64,000 bases of DNA from Hyphomonadaceae bacterium UBA1849 (GCA_002338565.1 DDIN01000008.1:44369-108368), one strand, 5' to 3'. Shown: positions 52,482 through 62,193, numbered from the stretch's first letter. Notes: a model not told the origin generated them from the letters alone. Translations and numbers: made by a program.

Positions 52482-52892
52482 ATGACGAAACCTGTCAGCG
52501 CACTCGAAGACATGCTGTCCGAAATGACCCCTGTTCTGCAGAAGGGGACTTACATTTTCTGCACCACAGATGATGAAGACAAGTATTCGGCCTGCGCTGA
52601 TAAGGCGATCGCCATCTTTGCTGAACCGGAAGGCGCATCTCTGATCCTTCCGGTGATGGCTGCCGGCCTGATGGGCTTTGATACCTCCGAGCCAATGCGC
52701 TGCATTTCTCTGATGGTGAACTCGTCTCTGACCGGTGTTGGTCTCACGGCGACTGTCGCTTCTGCCCTCGCAGATGAGGATATTGCGTGCAATGTGGTGG
52801 CGGCATTCCACCATGATCACATCTTCATTCCGGAGCCGGATGCAGAGCGTGCCTTGTCAGTTCTGGAAGAGCTTTCAGGCGCAGACCAGTAA
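52482..52892 (+). CDS. ACT-domain protein (ACT_7/DUF2241-like)
   Basis: 136 residues with two ACT-like halves: 'GTYIFCTTDDEDKYSACADK' and 'MRCISLMVNSSLTGVGLTAT', ending 'HDHIFIPEPDAERALSVLEE'. Such domains bind amino acids and regulate their metabolism. It is 2 bases after metY, so it is probably a sensor or regulator of that pathway (inference). No catalytic domain is attached. Confidence 0.8.
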   Translation: MTKPVSALEDMLSEMTPVLQKGTYIFCTTDDEDKYSACADKAIAIFAEPEGASLILPVMAAGLMGFDTSEPMRCISLMVNSSLTGVGLTATVASALADEDIACNVVAAFHHDHIFIPEPDAERALSVLEELSGADQ

Positions 52893-53013
52893 AAAAAACG
52901 AGCGGGCAGAGCTCTCACTCCACCCACTCGGTCGGGGGTAGTCTGGGCGATTGACCGTGAAGGGGTCGGCGTGCGGCTTGGGCAAACCGCACCTCCGGAC
53001 CGGCCTTCACGGT
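52891..53013 (-). ncRNA. candidate small RNA with two hairpins and a terminator
   Basis: On the minus strand the region holds a long hairpin whose outer arms are ACCGTGAAGG and CCTTCACGGT (52954-52963 with 53004-53013), with inner pairs GGTC/GACC and GTGCGG/CCGCAC. Further on, CGAGTGGG (52930-52923) pairs with CCCGCTCG (52906-52899, one G-U), followed by eight Us (52898-52891). No promoter was identified, so the start is unknown. It is antisense to the last bases of the ACT-domain gene. Confidence 0.45.
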
Positions 53014-53242
53014 ACATGTCTACGCGTGCGTCCCCGTGCAGCGATTGACAGTGCGGAAAACTATGATCGTTTCTGCAGGATCAGTGTTAGCTGCAAACAA
53101 TACGTATTACCTCGGAGTTTTTGCCTAATTTTAGGGGTAAGCATACCTATTTTTCGTAGACTCTGCCGCAAATCTCAGTTGAAATATCAGCAACTGGACC
53201 GCAACACGCCTCTCAGGCGATTGCTAGGGGGGCATCAAACGA
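52893..53242. other. 350-base intergenic region
   Basis: Apart from the candidate small RNA (to 53013) it holds no ORF. The right half (53014-53242) is AT-richer and contains TTGACA on the plus strand at 53044, possibly part of the LuxR-type regulator promoter, but no clear -10 is at the proper distance. AGGGGGG at 53226 is the ribosome site of that gene. Confidence 0.6.
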
Positions 53243-55888
53243 GTGCTAGTCGAACGCGAAGAAGAGCTTCAAACCCTGCTGAAAGCCATTGAGGCCGCAC
53301 GCGCGGGACACGGCCAGATTGCCCTGATTTCCGGTGAGGCGGGCATTGGAAAGTCTACCCTGCTTTCCGCGTTTCGCGTATCGACGCTTTCGACGTATCC
53401 GGAACTGCGCTGGTGCTCTGGAAATTGCGAAGCTCTGTTCACCCCCCGCACACTGGGCCCTGTACACGACATGGGCGAAGCGCTCGGCGAGAACGTTGTA
53501 AAAGCGCTGAATTCAGACGCGGGCCAGACCGGCCTGTACGCCGCCATTCTTCATGCACTGGAAACCCATGACGCGAGCGTTCTGATTTTCGAAGACCTGC
53601 ACTGGGCGGACTACGCAACGCTGGATCTTCTGAAATTTCTGTCCCGCCGGATCAGCACGCTTCCGGTCATGCTCATTCTGACCTTCCGCGATGACGAGGT
53701 CGGCCTCGAGCATCCTCTCACCCAGCTGCTGGGCGACCTGCCGGGGCATTGTACGCGCCGCCTTCCCCTCCAAACTCTGTCAGCCCATGCCGTATCAAGA
53801 CTCGCCGAAAGTCGCGGCTATACGGGGAACCAGCTTTTCGCCATCACGAACGGCAATCCGTTTTACGTCACGGAAATGCTGGCCTCCAACAAGCCGACCG
53901 GGTTTGTACCGGCCTCGGTGAAAGATGCCGTCGCACTGCGTCTCGCCTTGCTTGCGCCACTTGAACGCGAATTGCTGGAACGGATCAGCGTTCTTCCCCG
54001 GGCGCCCACACACCGGTTTCTTGAAGCTCTGCTCGGGCAGGAGTCATTCGATCTTATCTCGAACTGCGTGAATGCCGGCTTCCTGGTTGAAGACGGTGTC
54101 ACGGTGCGCTTCCGTCACGAACTCACACGGCTGGCGACCTTCGACAGGATTTCGCCCGCCAAACGACGCAGCTATCATGCTGAATGTCTGAAAACGCTGA
54201 TGAAGCGGGCTGATCGAATTCCGCTAGACCAGGTTGTGCACCATGCTGCTGGTGCGCTCGATAGTGACAAGGTGCTCGAATTTGCTCCCAAGGCCGCGCG
54301 CGCAGCTGCAGCCGCAGGCTCTCACCATGAAGCAGCAGCGCACTATGCGACCGCGCTCAAATACGTAAATGAAGCCGAACCGGAACTTGCAGCAGAGCTG
54401 TATGAAAGCTGGGCATATGAATCCGCGCTCGCCGACCATTTCGAGGATGAGGTGCTCGATGCGCGGCGCCATGCCATCACGCTCTGGCGTGCGATCAAAC
54501 GTCCGGACAAAGTAGGCCACAACCTTCAACAACTCTCGCGTCTGCACTGGTATCGCGCCGAAAGCGGTGAAGCCACGCGCTATGCCGATCAGGCCATTCG
54601 TGTTCTTGAAGCCATTCCAGCATCCTCCGAACGCGCCATGGCCTATTCGGTACGGTCCCAGCTTCATATGCTGAACGACAAGATGGATGAGGCCGTTCAA
54701 TGGGCGGAAACGGCGCTCCGCATCGAAGCCGAAAATCCAGACATAGAAGTGCGCATGCACGCGCTCAATAATCTGGGAACAGCCAAGGTGTTCCGGAGCA
54801 ATCCGGACGGGCTCGAGCATTTGAAGGAAAGTCTCGCATTAGCGCTCACGCATGGCCATCACGAGCACGCTGCGCGCGCCTATAACAATATGGGTGAATA
54901 TGCCGTCGAATTCCGTAATTTCGACCTTGCCGAGCGCATTCTTCAGGAAGGCCTCGCCTTCGATACGGAACACGATCTGGACGCGTGGACACGGTATTTG
55001 TCAGGCCGCCTGGCCCAGCTGAGGCTGGATCAGGGACGTCTCAATGATGCCATTACCATTGCCGAAGGGATCGTATCGCTGGAAGAGCACAGCCTGCTTT
55101 CCTGCCTGCCAGCGCAACAGGTTCTGGCGACCGCCCGCATGCGGCGCGGAGATGCTGAGTCAGAGACGCTTTTGAAGAAAGCGCTGGCAGACGCGATCGC
55201 CACCGATGAATTACAGCATATTGTTCCGGCACGCCTTGCCCTGATCGAATGGGCCTGCATGAGCGATTTCCCCGAACAGGCTGCCGAGCATATGTCGCGC
55301 CTGTTAGAGCTTTCCAGCAATGATCGCCATCCATGGAATATCGGCATGCGGTCGGTCTGGGCAGACCGTCTGGGCCTCACTCCCCCGCAAGACAGGATCA
55401 ACGACCTGCCAGAACCCTTCATTCTGGAACTGAATGGCGACTATCTGGCTGCTGCAGAAAGATGGGAAGCGCTCGGCCTGCCGTTTGAAACCGCATTCAA
55501 CCTGATGCGCGCCAGACAGCAGGACAGCTTCCAGAAGGCGACAGAGCTTCTTGAATCCATGAAGGCCCAGCCTGCGCTGAGGAAGCTGCACAAAATGGCT
55601 GATCAGGCCGGCGTGAAGCTGGAGACCGCTTCTCAAAAGCGCGGCCCGTATAAAGCAGCGCGCAGCCACCCTCTGGGCCTGACTGCGAAAGAGCAATCAG
55701 TTCTGAAGCTAATCTGCGAAGGACTGGCCAACAAAGACATTGCCGACAAGCTCAGCCGGTCCCAGCGGACCATTGAGCACCACGTCTCATCCGTTCTCGG
55801 AAAGCTCAGCGCGCCGAACCGGATGGCGGCCATTCTGCGTGTTCAGAGCGAACCTTGGTTGATCGAAGAACCGGACGGGAAGCCGTAA
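53243..55888 (+). CDS. large LuxR-type (LAL) transcriptional regulator with AAA ATPase
   Basis: 881 residues, starting with GTG at 53243 after AGGGGGG. Walker A 'ISGEAGIGKSTLL' (about 30-41), Walker B-like 'VLIFEDLHWADYATL', a long middle with TPR-like helices (about 340-780), and a C-terminal LuxR helix-turn-helix at about 812-870 ('LTAKEQSVLKLICEGLANKD', 'RTIEHHVSSVLGKL'). Such proteins are MalT-like, ATP-dependent activators triggered by a small ligand. Target and inducer are unknown; it is not near sugar genes. Confidence 0.9.
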   Translation: MLVEREEELQTLLKAIEAARAGHGQIALISGEAGIGKSTLLSAFRVSTLSTYPELRWCSGNCEALFTPRTLGPVHDMGEALGENVVKALNSDAGQTGLYAAILHALETHDASVLIFEDLHWADYATLDLLKFLSRRISTLPVMLILTFRDDEVGLEHPLTQLLGDLPGHCTRRLPLQTLSAHAVSRLAESRGYTGNQLFAITNGNPFYVTEMLASNKPTGFVPASVKDAVALRLALLAPLERELLERISVLPRAPTHRFLEALLGQESFDLISNCVNAGFLVEDGVTVRFRHELTRLATFDRISPAKRRSYHAECLKTLMKRADRIPLDQVVHHAAGALDSDKVLEFAPKAARAAAAAGSHHEAAAHYATALKYVNEAEPELAAELYESWAYESALADHFEDEVLDARRHAITLWRAIKRPDKVGHNLQQLSRLHWYRAESGEATRYADQAIRVLEAIPASSERAMAYSVRSQLHMLNDKMDEAVQWAETALRIEAENPDIEVRMHALNNLGTAKVFRSNPDGLEHLKESLALALTHGHHEHAARAYNNMGEYAVEFRNFDLAERILQEGLAFDTEHDLDAWTRYLSGRLAQLRLDQGRLNDAITIAEGIVSLEEHSLLSCLPAQQVLATARMRRGDAESETLLKKALADAIATDELQHIVPARLALIEWACMSDFPEQAAEHMSRLLELSSNDRHPWNIGMRSVWADRLGLTPPQDRINDLPEPFILELNGDYLAAAERWEALGLPFETAFNLMRARQQDSFQKATELLESMKAQPALRKLHKMADQAGVKLETASQKRGPYKAARSHPLGLTAKEQSVLKLICEGLANKDIADKLSRSQRTIEHHVSSVLGKLSAPNRMAAILRVQSEPWLIEEPDGKP

Positions 55889-56146
55889 CTGCGCCGGACT
55901 TACGTGAACTAAGTTTCATGCACGGTTCACCGGCCATGTCGTTATCCTGCCACAAAATGTGAGTTAGCTTCGGCACCGTTTCGCGCCTCACGTGTAAGGT
56001 ATTGAAGTTTTATCCCGCTGGCGGACAGATTAACGTTGAACGAGACAAGAAATCTTAAAGCCCTGCTTTTAAGCTGGCCCGATAAAGCATGGTCCTGGTT
56101 TAACTGGGCACCAAACAGGACAGCTGCAGGGGCTGGTGGGACACAG

Positions 56147-58123
56147 ATGACGACGACGTACCGCGCCGACATTGAAAGCGCACGAAAGACGCGCTTGCGC
56201 CGTCGTCGTGCGACGTTCTTTGCGTTCGTGCTGACAACGTTGATCGCCCTCGCCGTGTCCGGCTTCATGCTCTGGCGTTATTTGTTCAATGACCTTCCGG
56301 TTCTGCCCTCGAATGACGAGCTCTGGGCCGTCAATCGCGAGCTGTCTATCGACCTTGTCGATGCGGATGGCAACCGCCTGCTCCAACGCGGACCGCTTTA
56401 TGGTCAGGCCGTCGATCCGGACGCCCTGCCGGAGTTCGTGGTTCAGGCCTTTATCGCTGCCGAGGACCGCCGTTTCTATGATCATGGCGGCGCAGACGTC
56501 ATGGCGATCTTCCGCGCAGGATTTGCCAACTGGCGGGCTGGCTACACTGTGCAGGGTGGCTCTACGCTGACCCAGCAGGTGATCAAGAACCTCGTCCTCA
56601 CACCTGAACAGACGCTTCGCCGTAAAGCACAGGAAGTCCGCCTTGCCATGCAGCTTGAAGCACGCATGAGCAAAAGCGAGATCCTGTCGCTGTATCTGAA
56701 CCGGATTTATCTCGGCAATCGCGCCTATGGCATTGATGCGGCTGCCGATGTCTATTTCGGCAAGGATGTACAGGACCTGACGCTTGCCGAGGCGACCTTC
56801 CTTGCCGCGCTGCCAAAGGCGCCGTCGCGTATGATTGCCGACCCGGGCCTTGAAGACGCGCGCGAACGCCAGCGATACATTCTCAGCCAGATGGTCAATG
56901 AGGGCTTTATCACGCTGGAAGATGCCCAGCTGGCCGCAGACACGCCGATTTCGTTTGTAGCGGAGCAAGGCGACAACCCACTGCTGGAACATGTTGCAGA
57001 CTATGTACGCGACGAGCTGGAACAGCTGCTGCCGGAAGTCCCGCGCGACGCAGTCGTCACCATCACGCTCGATGTCGCCACGCAGCAGGCTGCATATGAT
57101 GCGCTTCAGGAAACGATTGAAACCGAGGGCAATGCACGCGGCGCCCGTAACGGTTCGGCGATTGTTATGGGCACAGACGGACGCATTCTGGCGATGATTG
57201 GCGGCATGGACTACCGCGAGAGCCAGTTTAACCGCGCCACACAGGCCATGCGCCAGCCCGGCTCCAGCTTCAAACCATTCGTCTATGCTGCTGCCATGGA
57301 AGCAGGATTGCGCCCTTATTCAGTGCGCGTGGACGAACGCCGCGAGATTGCGCCAAACTGGTCGCCGCGGAACTACACCGGCCAGTATTATGGCCCGATA
57401 CGTCTGCGTGACGCGCTGGCCAATTCGGTGAATACAATTGCTGCGCAGATCACGATGGAGATCGGCCCTGAGCGCGTGGTCGAAATGGCTCACCGCCTTG
57501 GCCTTGGTACGGATTTACAGGCTTATCCGTCGATTGCGCTAGGGTCTGATGAAACAACCCTGTTCGACCTTGTTCGCGCCTACGGCGCCTTTGCGCGCGG
57601 CGGCGAACGCCTCGACCCGTATCTGATCGAGCGGGTGGAGAATACACGCGGCGAAGTCATCTATGAACGCACCGCCTACCCGCCCGCCCGCGTACTGCAG
57701 CAAAGCGTGGTCGAAGACATGAACGAGATGCTCGGCCTTGTTGTCACTGAAGGCTCAGGCGGCCGCGCACGTATTGAGGGCTGGAATGTTGCCGGCAAAA
57801 CCGGCACCTCCCAGAACTGGCGCGATGCATGGTTTATCGGCTTCACAAATGACGTTGTTGCAGGCGTCTGGCTCGGAAATGATGAGAACGAGCCTATGGA
57901 GCGCGTGACAGGTGGCTCGCTTCCGGCCCAGACTTGGGGCGCAATGATGAGCGACATTCTGGAAAACTACGAGCCATCCGAAATCCCCGGCGTTGGCCGC
58001 AGCGACAACCTGTCCGATGCACAACTCGCGCGAGTGGACTTTTATAGTGAACTGGGCGACGCCTTCAGGGCGGCAGCGCCGACACGTGTCGCTTCTATCA
58101 GTTCACAGGGCGGCACCCAGTAG
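56147..58123 (+). CDS. class A penicillin-binding protein (bifunctional transglycosylase/transpeptidase)
   Basis: 658 residues from ATG 56147; the frame extends to a TTG at 56036 but that prefix is not convincing. A basic cytoplasmic tail and one membrane helix (about 22-44) precede the glycosyltransferase domain with 'AAEDRRFYDHGG' (E106) and 'GGSTLTQQVIKNL', and the transpeptidase domain with S373xxK ('PGSSFKPF'), SxN ('NSVNTIAAQ') and K551TGT ('GKTGTSQNWRDA'). It polymerises and crosslinks murein in the periplasm, PBP1a/1c-like in length. Confidence 0.92.
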   Translation: MTTTYRADIESARKTRLRRRRATFFAFVLTTLIALAVSGFMLWRYLFNDLPVLPSNDELWAVNRELSIDLVDADGNRLLQRGPLYGQAVDPDALPEFVVQAFIAAEDRRFYDHGGADVMAIFRAGFANWRAGYTVQGGSTLTQQVIKNLVLTPEQTLRRKAQEVRLAMQLEARMSKSEILSLYLNRIYLGNRAYGIDAAADVYFGKDVQDLTLAEATFLAALPKAPSRMIADPGLEDARERQRYILSQMVNEGFITLEDAQLAADTPISFVAEQGDNPLLEHVADYVRDELEQLLPEVPRDAVVTITLDVATQQAAYDALQETIETEGNARGARNGSAIVMGTDGRILAMIGGMDYRESQFNRATQAMRQPGSSFKPFVYAAAMEAGLRPYSVRVDERREIAPNWSPRNYTGQYYGPIRLRDALANSVNTIAAQITMEIGPERVVEMAHRLGLGTDLQAYPSIALGSDETTLFDLVRAYGAFARGGERLDPYLIERVENTRGEVIYERTAYPPARVLQQSVVEDMNEMLGLVVTEGSGGRARIEGWNVAGKTGTSQNWRDAWFIGFTNDVVAGVWLGNDENEPMERVTGGSLPAQTWGAMMSDILENYEPSEIPGVGRSDNLSDAQLARVDFYSELGDAFRAAAPTRVASISSQGGTQ

Positions 58124-58159
58124 TTCATAACGCCCTAGCGCGCATTCGGGGATTTCTTC

Positions 58160-59170
58160 ATGCTGAGAGCATTCATCATCATTCTGGCTGTTGTTGCAGC
58201 GCTTACCAGCATGTCCATGCTCGCCAGCCGCGGCGGCCATGAAAGCTATGACGCCGAGTATTTCAGCCCCGGCCCGGTGATTGGCATTCTGAAAGGTCTG
58301 TCAGAGGACGAGCTTGAAGGCCGCGAAATCGGAACGCCGGGCGCGGCCCGTGCACGTGAGATGATCACCGCCCGCATGAGCGCGATGGAAATGCTGAGCA
58401 TTGGCGCAGGCTATGAGCACCCGTTCAGCGTGCCGATCATTCCGCGCAATCAGGAAGAAGCCGCAGAAGAGCGCCCGCCGCTCGAAGGTGTAAACCTCAT
58501 TGGCGCCGTGCAGGGCAGCGCAGGCTCTGACCGGATTATCGTCATCACAGCGCACTATGACCATGTGGGCATCCGTGACGGTGAGATTTACAATGGCGCG
58601 GACGACAATGCCTCTGGCGTCGCTACCGCGCTGGCGCTTGCCCAGCACCTTTCACGGTCACGCAACCAGCCAAAGCACACATTCCTGTTCGTGTTCCCAG
58701 ATGGTGAAGAACACGGCCTTTCCGGCGCACGCGGCTTCCTTGCTGACCCGCCCCTGCCGGTAGACACTCTGGCGTTCAATCTGAACTTCGACATGCTCGC
58801 CCGCGCAGACAATGGCCAGCTCTGGGCTTCAGGTGCGCATCACATGCCGGCCCTTCTGCCGCTTATCGAAGACGTTGCTGCGGAGGCGCCGATTGATCTG
58901 CGCTCCGGTTATGACGGTTCGGACGAAGCGCAGGATGACTGGACCACACAGTCAGACCACGCAGTCTTCTATCGCAACCAGATCCCGCACCTCTACCTCG
59001 GCGTCGAAGATCACCCCGATTATCACCAGCCGACAGACGACTTTGAAAACATTGATCAGGACACATTCCTGCGAAACGTCGACACGGCCATCATGGTTGC
59101 CAAAGCTCTGGACGATCAGCTGGAAGTGCTTCTCGGCCTGCCAGCGCTGGACGCGCCAACAGAAGACTAA
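58160..59170 (+). CDS. M28-family zinc aminopeptidase
   Basis: 336 residues with an N-terminal signal or anchor (about 4-22). Zinc ligands and catalytic residues: 'ITAHYDHVG' (H132, D134), 'NGADDNASGVATALALA' (D148), 'FPDGEEHGLSGARGF' (E183/E184), 'NFDMLAR' (D211) and 'TQSDHAVF' then 'PDYHQPTDD'. These are periplasmic or outer-membrane aminopeptidases that trim peptides. It is 36 bases after the PBP gene, on the same strand, but a functional link is not indicated. Confidence 0.88.
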   Translation: MLRAFIIILAVVAALTSMSMLASRGGHESYDAEYFSPGPVIGILKGLSEDELEGREIGTPGAARAREMITARMSAMEMLSIGAGYEHPFSVPIIPRNQEEAAEERPPLEGVNLIGAVQGSAGSDRIIVITAHYDHVGIRDGEIYNGADDNASGVATALALAQHLSRSRNQPKHTFLFVFPDGEEHGLSGARGFLADPPLPVDTLAFNLNFDMLARADNGQLWASGAHHMPALLPLIEDVAAEAPIDLRSGYDGSDEAQDDWTTQSDHAVFYRNQIPHLYLGVEDHPDYHQPTDDFENIDQDTFLRNVDTAIMVAKALDDQLEVLLGLPALDAPTED

Positions 59171-59172
59171 TG

Positions 59173-60144
59173 CTATCGCGCACTTGTCGCCAGATGACGG
59201 TGCGCAAAGATCAGCTTCTCTTTCACTTTGGGCGAGATCACGAACGGATAGATGTCCTGCATCCCCATGGACCGCACAATGTGGTTGAGCCCTGTGCCAA
59301 ACTTAAAAGCCTGATCCAGCAGTTTTTCACTCTTCGTCTCATTATACGCGTCATAGCCGGAACGCGGCCGTTTATTATGGCGGAGCTCTGCGGCGGAAGC
59401 GCTGTCGACGATATCGGTCAGATGCATGACGTGTGCGCAGGTTTCAGCCCAATCCTCGTGTGGATGCGAGCTGGCATACCGCGTAACAAAGCGTGACTGA
59501 AAATCTGCAGGCGCGCCGTTTTGATAGTGCCGGTCCAGCGCTGCGCCATAGTCGGCGCTTTCATCGCCGAACAGCGCGCGAAAGCTTTGCGTAAAACCGT
59601 GCTGTGGCTGCAGGCGCAGAAACAGGAAATGCGCGATCTCGTGCCGGAAATGCGCTGTCATGGTGCGCAGGCGCTCATCCAATTCATCGCGGCGAAATTC
59701 CCGCACAACCGGATCACCTTCGGTCACATTGATTGTAATCAGGCCGTTCGCATGGCCCATAGTGACAGGTGTTTCGCCTCTGGAGGTTTGCTCGGCCAGC
59801 ATTTTGAAGGTCGGCCACGGCCCGTTATCCTTCGCGGTGAACCATCCCCAGCGCATAAGGTTGGACAACACCCAGCGTTTGGACTGTTCCGACACACGCC
59901 AGAGCGCGACATTGTCGCCATGGAATGTGTCCGGGATGGTCTCTGTCATCTGACATGACCTGCAAAACCCCGTATCGCTTTCTGCCTTCCAGTTGCAGGA
60001 AATGGGCTGCCGGTTCTGACAGGGCTGAGCCCTGTTCAGCATCACATCCTTGTCGGGATCATAGAAAAGCGGCGCGCCACAGGTGCAATTGAGATTGGAA
60101 AAGAAAACGGGTGTCTGACACGCACCGCAAGTGAAGATTTTCAT
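59173..60144 (-). CDS. zinc-ribbon putative metallopeptidase (DUF2248-like)
   Basis: 323 residues from ATG 60144 (GGAGG about 12 bases upstream); the frame opens earlier to 60228. The N-terminal part has paired Cys motifs ('FTCGACQTP', 'NCTCGAPLF', 'FCRSCQMTE') forming a zinc ribbon; the C-terminal part has H168-E-I-A-H172 ('HFRHEIAHFLFLRL') and a downstream 'DESADYG' typical of the putative zinc-binding metallopeptidase family. The substrate is unknown. It converges on the M28 gene. Confidence 0.82.
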   Translation of the reverse strand: MKIFTCGACQTPVFFSNLNCTCGAPLFYDPDKDVMLNRAQPCQNRQPISCNWKAESDTGFCRSCQMTETIPDTFHGDNVALWRVSEQSKRWVLSNLMRWGWFTAKDNGPWPTFKMLAEQTSRGETPVTMGHANGLITINVTEGDPVVREFRRDELDERLRTMTAHFRHEIAHFLFLRLQPQHGFTQSFRALFGDESADYGAALDRHYQNGAPADFQSRFVTRYASSHPHEDWAETCAHVMHLTDIVDSASAAELRHNKRPRSGYDAYNETKSEKLLDQAFKFGTGLNHIVRSMGMQDIYPFVISPKVKEKLIFAHRHLATSAR

Positions 60145-60338
60145 GTTCTGAAGGAGGCCTCCCAATTCTTCTATGCCGTCAACTCGCGAGCGATGTACAG
60201 GTTGCTTTAAAGGGCCGAAAAACTTCAAAAACGCGCGAACACGGCTAAAGTCGCGGTCTGTGTTCGTTTCTTTCTTTTGACCTACGCCCCTGACCTGCTA
60301 TAGCCAGCGCAGATTCTGGCAAATGAAAGAGGCTGCAT

Positions 60339-61559
60339 ATGGCTAAGATCAAGGTCGTAAACCCGATCGTCGAAATGGACGGCGATGAGATGACACGCAT
60401 CATCTGGAAGATGATCAAAGACCGTCTGATCCACCCTTACCTGGACGTTGACCTGAAATACTTCGACCTCGGCATCGAAGCACGTGATGCTACGGATGAC
60501 CAGATCACTGTCGACGCTGCGAACGCAACGAAAAAGTACGGCGTTGCTGTTAAGTGTGCGACGATTACTCCGGACGAAGCGCGCGTTGAAGAGTTTGACC
60601 TCAAGCGCATGTATCGCTCTCCGAACGGCACGATCCGTAACATTCTCGGCGGCGTTGTGTTCCGTGAGCCGATCGTAATCTCTAACGTTCCACGTCTTGT
60701 TCCTGGCTGGACGAAGCCTGTCGTAATCGGCCGTCACGCATTTGGTGACCAGTACCGCGCGACAGACATGCTGATCCCGGGCAAAGGCAAGCTCACCATG
60801 ACCTTCCAACCGGAAGATGGTTCAGAGCCAACAACTCACGAGATCTTCGACTTCCCGTCCTCCGGTATCGCGATGGGCATGTATAACCTTGATGACTCAA
60901 TCCGCGACTTTGCGCGTGCGAGCTTCAACTATGGCCTTCAGCGCAAATGGCCGGTTTACCTGTCTACGAAGAACACCATCATGAAAAAATATGATGGTCG
61001 CTTCAAAGACCTGTTCCAGGAAGTTTACGAGAACGAGTTCGAAGAGCAGTTCAAAGAATTCGGTGGCACATACGAGCACCGCCTGATCGATGACATGGTT
61101 GCTGCAGCTATGAAATGGTCTGGCGGCTATGTCTGGGCTTGTAAGAACTATGACGGCGACGTTCAGTCTGACACGGTTGCTCAGGGTTATGGTTCCCTCG
61201 GCCTGATGACATCCGTTCTGATGACTCCAGATGGCAAGACTGTTGAAGCTGAAGCGGCTCACGGTACAGTGACACGTCACTACCGTAACCACCAGAAAGG
61301 CGAAGCAACGTCTACGAACTCCATCGCGTCTATGTTCGCGTGGACACAAGGCCTCACACACCGTGGCCGTATGGACGGTACGCCAGAAGTTTCAAACTTC
61401 GCGAAGCTGCTTGAAGAAACCATCATCAAGACAGTTGAAGCTGGCGACATGACAAAAGACCTCGCGCTTCTCATCGGTCCGGATCAGGGCTGGCTGACAA
61501 CCGAAGAGTTCATTAACCGCGTTGGTGACAACTTCGAAAAAGCGATGGCTGCTCAGTAA
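60339..61559 (+). CDS. icd: NADP-dependent isocitrate dehydrogenase
   Basis: 406 residues of the eukaryotic-like homodimeric type, with 'VEMDGDEMTRIIWKMIKDRL', the substrate-binding 'MYRSPNGTIRNILGGVVFRE', 'LIDDMVAAAMKWSGGYVWAC' and 'EAAHGTVTRHYR', all conserved. It oxidatively decarboxylates isocitrate to 2-oxoglutarate in the TCA cycle, giving NADPH. It stands alone with a strong terminator after it. Confidence 0.96.
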   Translation: MAKIKVVNPIVEMDGDEMTRIIWKMIKDRLIHPYLDVDLKYFDLGIEARDATDDQITVDAANATKKYGVAVKCATITPDEARVEEFDLKRMYRSPNGTIRNILGGVVFREPIVISNVPRLVPGWTKPVVIGRHAFGDQYRATDMLIPGKGKLTMTFQPEDGSEPTTHEIFDFPSSGIAMGMYNLDDSIRDFARASFNYGLQRKWPVYLSTKNTIMKKYDGRFKDLFQEVYENEFEEQFKEFGGTYEHRLIDDMVAAAMKWSGGYVWACKNYDGDVQSDTVAQGYGSLGLMTSVLMTPDGKTVEAEAAHGTVTRHYRNHQKGEATSTNSIASMFAWTQGLTHRGRMDGTPEVSNFAKLLEETIIKTVEAGDMTKDLALLIGPDQGWLTTEEFINRVGDNFEKAMAAQ

Positions 61560-61584
61560 GCGTCTGACGCCGAAGTCAAACGAG

Positions 61585-61613
61585 AAAGCCCGCCTCACTG
61601 GCGGGCTTTTTTG
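61585..61613 (+). terminator. rho-independent terminator after icd
   Basis: AAAGCCCGCC (61585-61594) pairs with GGCGGGCTTT (61600-61609) across TCACT and runs into a T6 stretch. A strong terminator ending icd. Confidence 0.93.
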
Positions 61614-61628
61614 TGTCACGTATCTTCG

Positions 61629-61796
61629 TCAGTCACCGAAATCGAACAGATCGTGATCCTTGCGTTTCCTGCGATGACGCTTGTCGCGGTCCTCGCGGCG
61701 GCGCTCTTTAACGTCTGTCACTTCTGCACGGCGACGCTCTTTCCGTTCAGTGAACACATCGATGACTTCCTCAAGAATATCAGAAATCCAGCTCAC
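61629..61796 (-). CDS. 55-residue highly charged protein, translationally coupled
   Basis: Starts with GTG at 61796, one base after the stop of the upstream gene (TGA-T-GTG), with AAAGGAG 8 bases before. The sequence begins 'SWISDILEEVIDVFTE', then a very basic/acidic run ('RRRAEVTDVKERRRED', 'RDKRHRRKRKDHDLFD'). It is too regular and too well placed to be chance. Nucleic-acid binding is possible because of the basic core; the N-terminal amphipathic helix could attach to a membrane or partner. Unknown family. Confidence 0.65.
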   Translation of the reverse strand: MSWISDILEEVIDVFTERKERRRAEVTDVKERRREDRDKRHRRKRKDHDLFDFGD

Positions 61797-61797
61797 A

Positions 61798-62193
61798 TCA
61801 GTCTCCTTTAACGTCTGAAGGCGTGTTCGGCTCAGTCACCAGGTCAAAGTGTTGGTCGAACAGGGATCGCAGATTGGCCTCCATATGATCCCGGTCAGCC
61901 GCAGGTCCGGTATAGCGAAAGCTCAGCGCGACCATGTCCTTCTTTTCCGGCTCGGTGACACCGCTGTGAGAGGATGCGATTTCGAAGGGCAACCAGCTCG
62001 TATAGTCCGAAATAGCATGCGCGAGCCGCTTGAAATCAATCGTGCCAACCAACGTTAATCGAACCGGCTTTTGTTCAGGCGAAAGCACGGGTTTCGGCTT
62101 TCGCTCAGGTTTTGTCGGACGCTCAAAAATGGTGTCACGGTCGTCGTAAACATATCCGGCTTGCTGCGCATCGCGGGTGATCGAATGTCTCAT
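61798..62193 (-). CDS. hypothetical protein coupled to the 55-residue gene
   Basis: 131 residues I do not recognise. An N-terminal stretch rich in K/R/P ('FERPTKPERKPKPVLSPEQK') precedes a compact domain from about residue 43 ('VRLTLVGTIDFKRLAHAISD', 'LPFEIASSHSGVTEPEKKDM', 'VALSFRYTGPAADRDHMEAN'). No signal peptide or membrane segment. It ends one base before the next gene's start. Both lie convergent to icd with icd's terminator between. Confidence 0.55.
   Translation of the reverse strand: MRHSITRDAQQAGYVYDDRDTIFERPTKPERKPKPVLSPEQKPVRLTLVGTIDFKRLAHAISDYTSWLPFEIASSHSGVTEPEKKDMVALSFRYTGPAADRDHMEANLRSLFDQHFDLVTEPNTPSDVKGD

Noticed and set aside
55904..55930. GTGAAC/GTTCAC inverted repeat after the LuxR-type regulator gene
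   Set aside because: The stem is short, the loop is 15 bases and no T-run follows, so a terminator call is not supported.
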